The notes beneath the pieces were generated by a model. That model did not search any database. It worked only from the letters and a program-made list of their open reading frames with translations, and was not told the origin of the DNA. From Bacteroidales bacterium (GTDB lineage: Bacteria; Bacteroidota; Bacteroidia; Bacteroidales; UBA932), in NCBI GenBank assembly GCA_011620605.1, contig WOYW01000016.1, forward strand, positions 248,001 through 312,000: DNA of 64,000 nt, read 5' to 3'. Positions 59,989-64,000 of this stretch are shown here, one piece after another (the first letter of the stretch is position 1; the number at the start of each line of letters is the position of its first letter). The position numbers and the translations under genes are program-made.

Positions 59989-60924
59989 ATGATTCGCTGG
60001 GTATTGTGTTTGGTCGTATTCTGGAACGTGGAAAATTATTTTGACCCGTTTGCGGATCCTTTGACAAATGATGATGAATTCACCCCAAAAGGAGCCTATT
60101 CATGGACATGGGACCGGTTTTTGAAAAAAAAGAATGATCTGGCCAAAACACTTATCTCATGCGGAACTCAGGAAGACGGGACATGGGAAGCTCCCTTTAT
60201 AGTGGGTTTGTGTGAAATAGAAAACTGGTATGTTTTATCCCTGTTGGTGAACGATTCTCCCCTGGCCCCGCTGGACTACGGGATCATTCACCGGGATTCC
60301 CCCGATCCGCGCGGAATAGACGTAGCCTTACTGTACCTGAAAGAACGTTTTCTGCCCCTGGCGCAGGTGTATTATCCTCTTAGGGGAGAAGACGGTCTTG
60401 TTGTAAAGACACGCGAGATCCTTTATGTAAAAGGCATCCTGGATAACCGGGACACACTCCATTTTTTTGTGAATCACTGGCCTTCAAAAAGAGGTGGCGT
60501 TCTGGCGGAAGGGTACAGGATGTATGCTGCAGATCTGTTGCTGCGAACCGTTGACAGTATCTGCAAGGTTTCTCCGCAGGCGCGCATCATCGTAATGGGA
60601 GATTTCAACGAACTCCCTGATTCCCGGCCGCTGGATCATCTTTCCGGGAAGGGAATGATCAATGTTTCCCGCGAGGGTACTTATAAATACCGGGGTGTCT
60701 GGGAATGCCTGGACCAGTTTCTGCTCAGTCCCTTTGTCCATAAAAAAATGGAATACGCCAAGGTGTTCAAAAACAATTATTTACTGGAACGTGACAAGAC
60801 GCATTTGGGGTACAAACCAAAAAGAACTTACCAGGGTCCTGTTTATCACGGCGGAGTTAGTGATCACCTGCCTGTAACCTTAAAATTTATTACCTTTGCT
60901 CCTTATGGCTTCACAACCCGTTAA
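59989..60924 (+). CDS. Endonuclease/exonuclease/phosphatase family protein
   Basis: A 311-residue EEP-fold metal-dependent phosphoesterase: VVFWNVENYFDPF (Asn-Val-Glu start motif), LCEIEN (catalytic Glu), HRDSPDPRGIDVALLY, FFVNHWPSKRGG, VMGDFNELPDS and SDHLPVTLKF. The whole EEP core is present. Homologues usually carry a signal peptide; here only ~10 hydrophobic residues precede the domain, so export is doubtful. Nucleic-acid or phosphoester substrate cannot be assigned. It overlaps mutS by 20 bp. Confidence 0.88.
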   Translation: MIRWVLCLVVFWNVENYFDPFADPLTNDDEFTPKGAYSWTWDRFLKKKNDLAKTLISCGTQEDGTWEAPFIVGLCEIENWYVLSLLVNDSPLAPLDYGIIHRDSPDPRGIDVALLYLKERFLPLAQVYYPLRGEDGLVVKTREILYVKGILDNRDTLHFFVNHWPSKRGGVLAEGYRMYAADLLLRTVDSICKVSPQARIIVMGDFNELPDSRPLDHLSGKGMINVSREGTYKYRGVWECLDQFLLSPFVHKKMEYAKVFKNNYLLERDKTHLGYKPKRTYQGPVYHGGVSDHLPVTLKFITFAPYGFTTR

Positions 60925-63514
60925 GACCCCTTTGATGGACCAGTATTTTGTCATTAAGGCAGAATATCCCGATGCTCTGCTGCTTTTCAGGGTAGGTGAC
61001 TTTTATGAGACGTTCGGGGAAGATGCCATCAAAACTTCCAAAGCGCTGGGCATTGTCCTTACACGCCGCGCAAACGGATCCGCATCTTCTGTGGAATTGG
61101 CGGGATTTCCTCACCATGCCCTGGATACATACCTGCCAAAATTGGTACGGGCCGGCTATAAAGTGGCCGTATGCGATCAGCTTGAAGATCCGAAACTTGC
61201 AAAAAAAATCGTTAAAAGAGGGATCACCGAGGTTGTTACCCCCGGCCTTTCCTACAACCCGCAATTGCTGGAAGCCTCTGAACATAATTTTCTGGCCAGT
61301 GGTTTTACCGTCCAGGAAAAGGGAAAGGAACTGACAGGCATAGCTTTTACAGATATATCCACAGGGACGATCCAGGTGGCCCAGGGAGACCGGTCTTACA
61401 TTGAAAGTCTTTTATCCCAGTATAATCCCAAGGAGATCCTGGTGCATCGCGACCAGGAGAAAAAATGGAGAGCGATGGCGGGAACCTCGGCGTTTATTTC
61501 TACCATGGACGATTGGGCATTTGTGTACGATGCGGCGCAGGAGAAAGTAAAAACACAGTTTGGCGTTGACAGTCTTAGAGGGTTCGGTGTTGAAAACCTT
61601 CCGCTGGCAATATCGGCGGTGGGAGCTATGCTTTTTTATCTGGAAATGAACAAATACGCCCGGTACGATCATTTATGCACCCTGCAGCGCATAGATTCAG
61701 GGCACATGATGTGGCTGGATAAATACAGTATCAGGAACATGGAACTTTTCCCGCGTCATGACAATCCGGAAAGGGGTGCCAGTCTCACAGAGGTTATTGA
61801 CAAAACACATACACCCATGGGGGCCAGGCTTTTACGTCAATGGGTAGTGATGCCTCTGCGGCATATTGGTGATATTGAAGAACGGCATGATGTCGTTGCC
61901 GCTTTCCTGGAACAATGGGATCTTACGGGAAAATTACGTAAGGTACTCATCCAGATCGGTGATATGGAAAGGCTTGTTTCCCGGGCGGCTGCCGGCAGGA
62001 TCACTCCCCGGGAAGTGGGACAGCTCAAATCGGCCTTGATACAAACCTCAAAAATCCGGAAGTCGCTTGCTCAAACCGAAGGAACAGAGGCCATACGCAA
62101 AGAGACGGACAAACTGGACGATTGTCTGGAATTGATAGAGATCCTGCACCGAACATTGATTGCCTCTCCTCCCGCACAAATGGGAAAAAGCCCGGTGATC
62201 GCACCCGGATACAATCAACAGCTTGACGAATTGCGGCATATTGTATCGCACAATAAAGAATACCTGCAGGAAATGCAGCAGAAAGCCGCAGAAGCCACGG
62301 GAATATCTTCTCTTAAGATCAGTTTCAACAATGTTTTCGGCTATTATATTGAAGTCAGGAACACCCACAAAGACAAGGTGCCTGTTTCCTGGATCCGAAA
62401 ACAGACGTTGGTTAATGCCGAACGTTATATTACCGAAGAGCTGAAGACTTATGAAGAAAAGATCCTGGGAGCCGAAGAAAGGATTGCCTTGCTGGAACAG
62501 GAGATCTTCACACAACTGGTGGAATCGCTACGTCATTATGTTCGTCCCATACAGGAAAACGCCCGCATACTGGCCCGGCTTGATGTATTACTAGGTTTTG
62601 CCGTACTGGCAAGGGAGCAGAAATATTGTCGGCCACGCATGGAAGAATCCAATGTAATAGATATTCACCAGGGACGCCACCCGGTCTTGGAAACATTTAT
62701 GCCCCCCGGGGAAGCATATATCCCGAATGACGTATACCTGGATAATGAAAAACAACAGATCATCATCCTGACCGGACCCAATATGGCCGGAAAATCCGCT
62801 TTGTTACGCCAAACGGGATTGATAGTACTGCTGGCACAAATAGGTTCATACGTACCTGCGCGGCAAGCCACATTGGGCATAGTGGACAAACTGTTCACAA
62901 GGGTAGGGGCCTCGGACAACATAGCACGCCGGGAATCCACGTTTATGGTAGAAATGTTGGAATCGGCGGCCATCCTTAATAATATTACCGAAAAATCCCT
63001 GGTCCTTTTTGATGAAATAGGTAGAGGAACAAGTACTTATGACGGCATATCCATTGCCTGGGCCATTGTGGAATACCTGCACGAAAAACCCGGGGCACAG
63101 GCAAAAACACTGTTTGCCACACATTACCATGAACTGAACCAAATGGCGGAACAGTATGCTAGGGTAAAGAATTTTCACATTGCCGTGAAAGAACGGGGAC
63201 AAAAGGTGTTATTTTTACGCAAAATGATTTCCGGAGGCGTGGAACATAGTTTTGGGATCCACGTGGCCGGTATGGCGGGAATGCCACGACGTGTTTTAAT
63301 AACGGCAGAGGAGATCCTGAAAAAAATGGAAGCCGGCAGGGAACAACCGCCTTCTGCGGAAAGACCAAAACAGCTTTCCTTTTTTCAATTGGAGGACCCA
63401 TTGCTGCAGGCCCTGAAAAGAGATATTGAATCAGTGGACCTTAACAGAATTACGCCCCTGGAAGCATTTGATGCCCTACGGGAGCTGAAACGAAAAATCG
63501 GACAAAAAGAATGA
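60905..63514 (+). CDS. mutS: DNA mismatch repair protein MutS
   Basis: An 869-residue MutS starting at ATG 60905 (MASQPVKTPLMDQY). The mismatch-reading motif GDFYETF is near the N-terminus, followed by connector, lever/clamp helices, and the ATPase with Walker A TGPNMAGKSALLRQ, Walker B LFDEIGRGTSTYDG and ATHYHEL. The TTG at 60896 would add three residues only. Recognises mispairs and recruits MutL. The stop overlaps the next gene start (ATGA, 63511-63514). Confidence 0.96.
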   Translation: MASQPVKTPLMDQYFVIKAEYPDALLLFRVGDFYETFGEDAIKTSKALGIVLTRRANGSASSVELAGFPHHALDTYLPKLVRAGYKVAVCDQLEDPKLAKKIVKRGITEVVTPGLSYNPQLLEASEHNFLASGFTVQEKGKELTGIAFTDISTGTIQVAQGDRSYIESLLSQYNPKEILVHRDQEKKWRAMAGTSAFISTMDDWAFVYDAAQEKVKTQFGVDSLRGFGVENLPLAISAVGAMLFYLEMNKYARYDHLCTLQRIDSGHMMWLDKYSIRNMELFPRHDNPERGASLTEVIDKTHTPMGARLLRQWVVMPLRHIGDIEERHDVVAAFLEQWDLTGKLRKVLIQIGDMERLVSRAAAGRITPREVGQLKSALIQTSKIRKSLAQTEGTEAIRKETDKLDDCLELIEILHRTLIASPPAQMGKSPVIAPGYNQQLDELRHIVSHNKEYLQEMQQKAAEATGISSLKISFNNVFGYYIEVRNTHKDKVPVSWIRKQTLVNAERYITEELKTYEEKILGAEERIALLEQEIFTQLVESLRHYVRPIQENARILARLDVLLGFAVLAREQKYCRPRMEESNVIDIHQGRHPVLETFMPPGEAYIPNDVYLDNEKQQIIILTGPNMAGKSALLRQTGLIVLLAQIGSYVPARQATLGIVDKLFTRVGASDNIARRESTFMVEMLESAAILNNITEKSLVLFDEIGRGTSTYDGISIAWAIVEYLHEKPGAQAKTLFATHYHELNQMAEQYARVKNFHIAVKERGQKVLFLRKMISGGVEHSFGIHVAGMAGMPRRVLITAEEILKKMEAGREQPPSAERPKQLSFFQLEDPLLQALKRDIESVDLNRITPLEAFDALRELKRKIGQKE

Positions 63515-64000
63515 AAAAGATTGTAAAGAGCATCAACATTTTCTTTAAGCTTCTGGGGGAAAGTTTTACGTTTGCTTTTGACTCGGTAAAAGGAGATAAG
63601 TTCAGGGCCTTTCTTTCCCTGCTCGGTATTACCATAGGTATTTTTTCAATAGTAGCGGTTTTTACTGCCATAGAAGGTCTGGAAAAAAACGTGCGCAATC
63701 TGTTTTCTTCACTGGGTACCGACGTGGTTTATATAGATAAGATCTCCTGGGAATCATTAGCGGAAGGAGAAGATTTTAAATGGTGGGAATTCAGACAAAG
63801 GCCAAACAATACTTACGAAGAATTCGTTTTTCTGCAAAAAACACTCAAATATGCAGATATGATGGCTCTTTCGGCGGTTACCTCTGCACATGTCAGACAC
63901 GGGAGGACCACATTGCGGAACACTTCCGTTCACGGAGTAACCTATGACTGGAACAGGATCTCGTATTTTGAAATTGAAAGGGGCCGCTATTTTATGCCTT
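63511..64000 (+). CDS. ABC transporter permease (MacB/FtsX-like), N-terminal part
   Basis: The frame from ATG 63511 is open to the window edge (163 residues). It has a short cytoplasmic lead (KSINIFFKLLGESFTFAFDS), the typical MacB-like DKFRAFLSLLGITIGIFSIVAVFTAIEG first membrane segment split across two blocks, and the start of a periplasmic MacB_PCD domain (LFSSLGTDVVYIDKISW). It is likely an exporter or lipoprotein-related permease; the ATPase and the C-terminal helices would lie beyond 64000. Coupled to mutS by ATGA. Confidence 0.88.
   Translation, partial: MKKIVKSINIFFKLLGESFTFAFDSVKGDKFRAFLSLLGITIGIFSIVAVFTAIEGLEKNVRNLFSSLGTDVVYIDKISWESLAEGEDFKWWEFRQRPNNTYEEFVFLQKTLKYADMMALSAVTSAHVRHGRTTLRNTSVHGVTYDWNRISYFEIERGRYFMP

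Noticed and set aside
1-64000. CRISPR arrays, prophage, integrases or intact insertion sequences
   Set aside because: No regularly spaced repeats, phage structural genes, recombinases or transposase frames were seen on either strand.

Overview
The window is a 64 kb piece of a Bacteroidota (most likely Bacteroidales) chromosome. Several things point that way: Bacteroides-type promoters (TTG, 19 nt, TAnnTTTG) in front of two tRNA genes, a TonB-dependent receptor with a carboxypeptidase-regulatory-like N-terminus, a Bacteroides-type quinone-linked fumarate reductase/succinate dehydrogenase pair, DUF4251, a FISUMP-domain fragment, an LptC-containing envelope operon, and lipoboxes of the Bacteroidota kind. 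Gene content (FrdAB, xanthine dehydrogenase-like proteins, an iron-sulfur/GTPase/ABC-ATPase module, and an exported superoxide dismutase) suggests an anaerobe or microaerophile that meets oxygen.

Layout. 1-2 kb: end of a flotillin-like gene, tRNA-Ser, a terminator, REP-like repeats and a FISUMP fragment. 2-5 kb: an XRE regulator and a LytTR response regulator/TPR-histidine kinase pair. 5.5-11 kb: a broken DUF2249 gene, exported SOD, and a convergent trehalose pair (GH15 enzyme and fused OtsA-OtsB), then tRNA-Pro. 11-13.8 kb: DUF134 regulator, a collapsed uracil-DNA glycosylase gene, and facing them a compact operon of soluble ABC ATPase, metallochaperone-like GTPase and 4Fe-4S protein, which I consider the best candidate for an uncharacterised system. 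13.9-19.3 kb: a NarL-type two-component pair, a lipoprotein and a very large ABC-2 exporter. 19.3-23.8 kb: sufS-sufE-sufT-like-folK-glyS-vanZ, running into the exporter as a seven-gene unit. 23.8-28.4 kb: ruvA, gcvH, threonine aldolase, acyl-CoA ligase and a GNAT protein. 28.4-33.2 kb: TonB-dependent receptor, mnmG and ybeY. 33.2-37 kb: tRNA-Ala, tonB, hflX, then a scar zone where a second tonB copy and an alpha/beta-hydrolase gene, both broken, meet tail to tail. 37-39.8 kb: frdBA without a cytochrome b gene. 39.8-43.7 kb: NamZ-like, DUF4251 and GH20 (amino-sugar/peptidoglycan recovery). 43.7-47.8 kb: xanthine dehydrogenase-like subunits and a membrane protein. 47.9-64 kb: ruvB, a C45/C69-type Ntn hydrolase, mfd, an outer-membrane protein-TPR-LptC-PpiD envelope cluster, ychF, an exported-type nuclease/phosphatase, mutS and the start of an ABC permease.

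Four DNA repair/recombination genes (ruvA, ruvB, mfd, mutS) are intact, whereas a uracil-DNA glycosylase is destroyed. The striking theme of the window is gene decay. At least four genes are disabled, and two of them (DUF2249, UDG) show junctions where the same few bases read as family-like protein in two different frames, as expected for deletions between short direct repeats. All functional calls rest on reading motifs by eye; no database search was possible.
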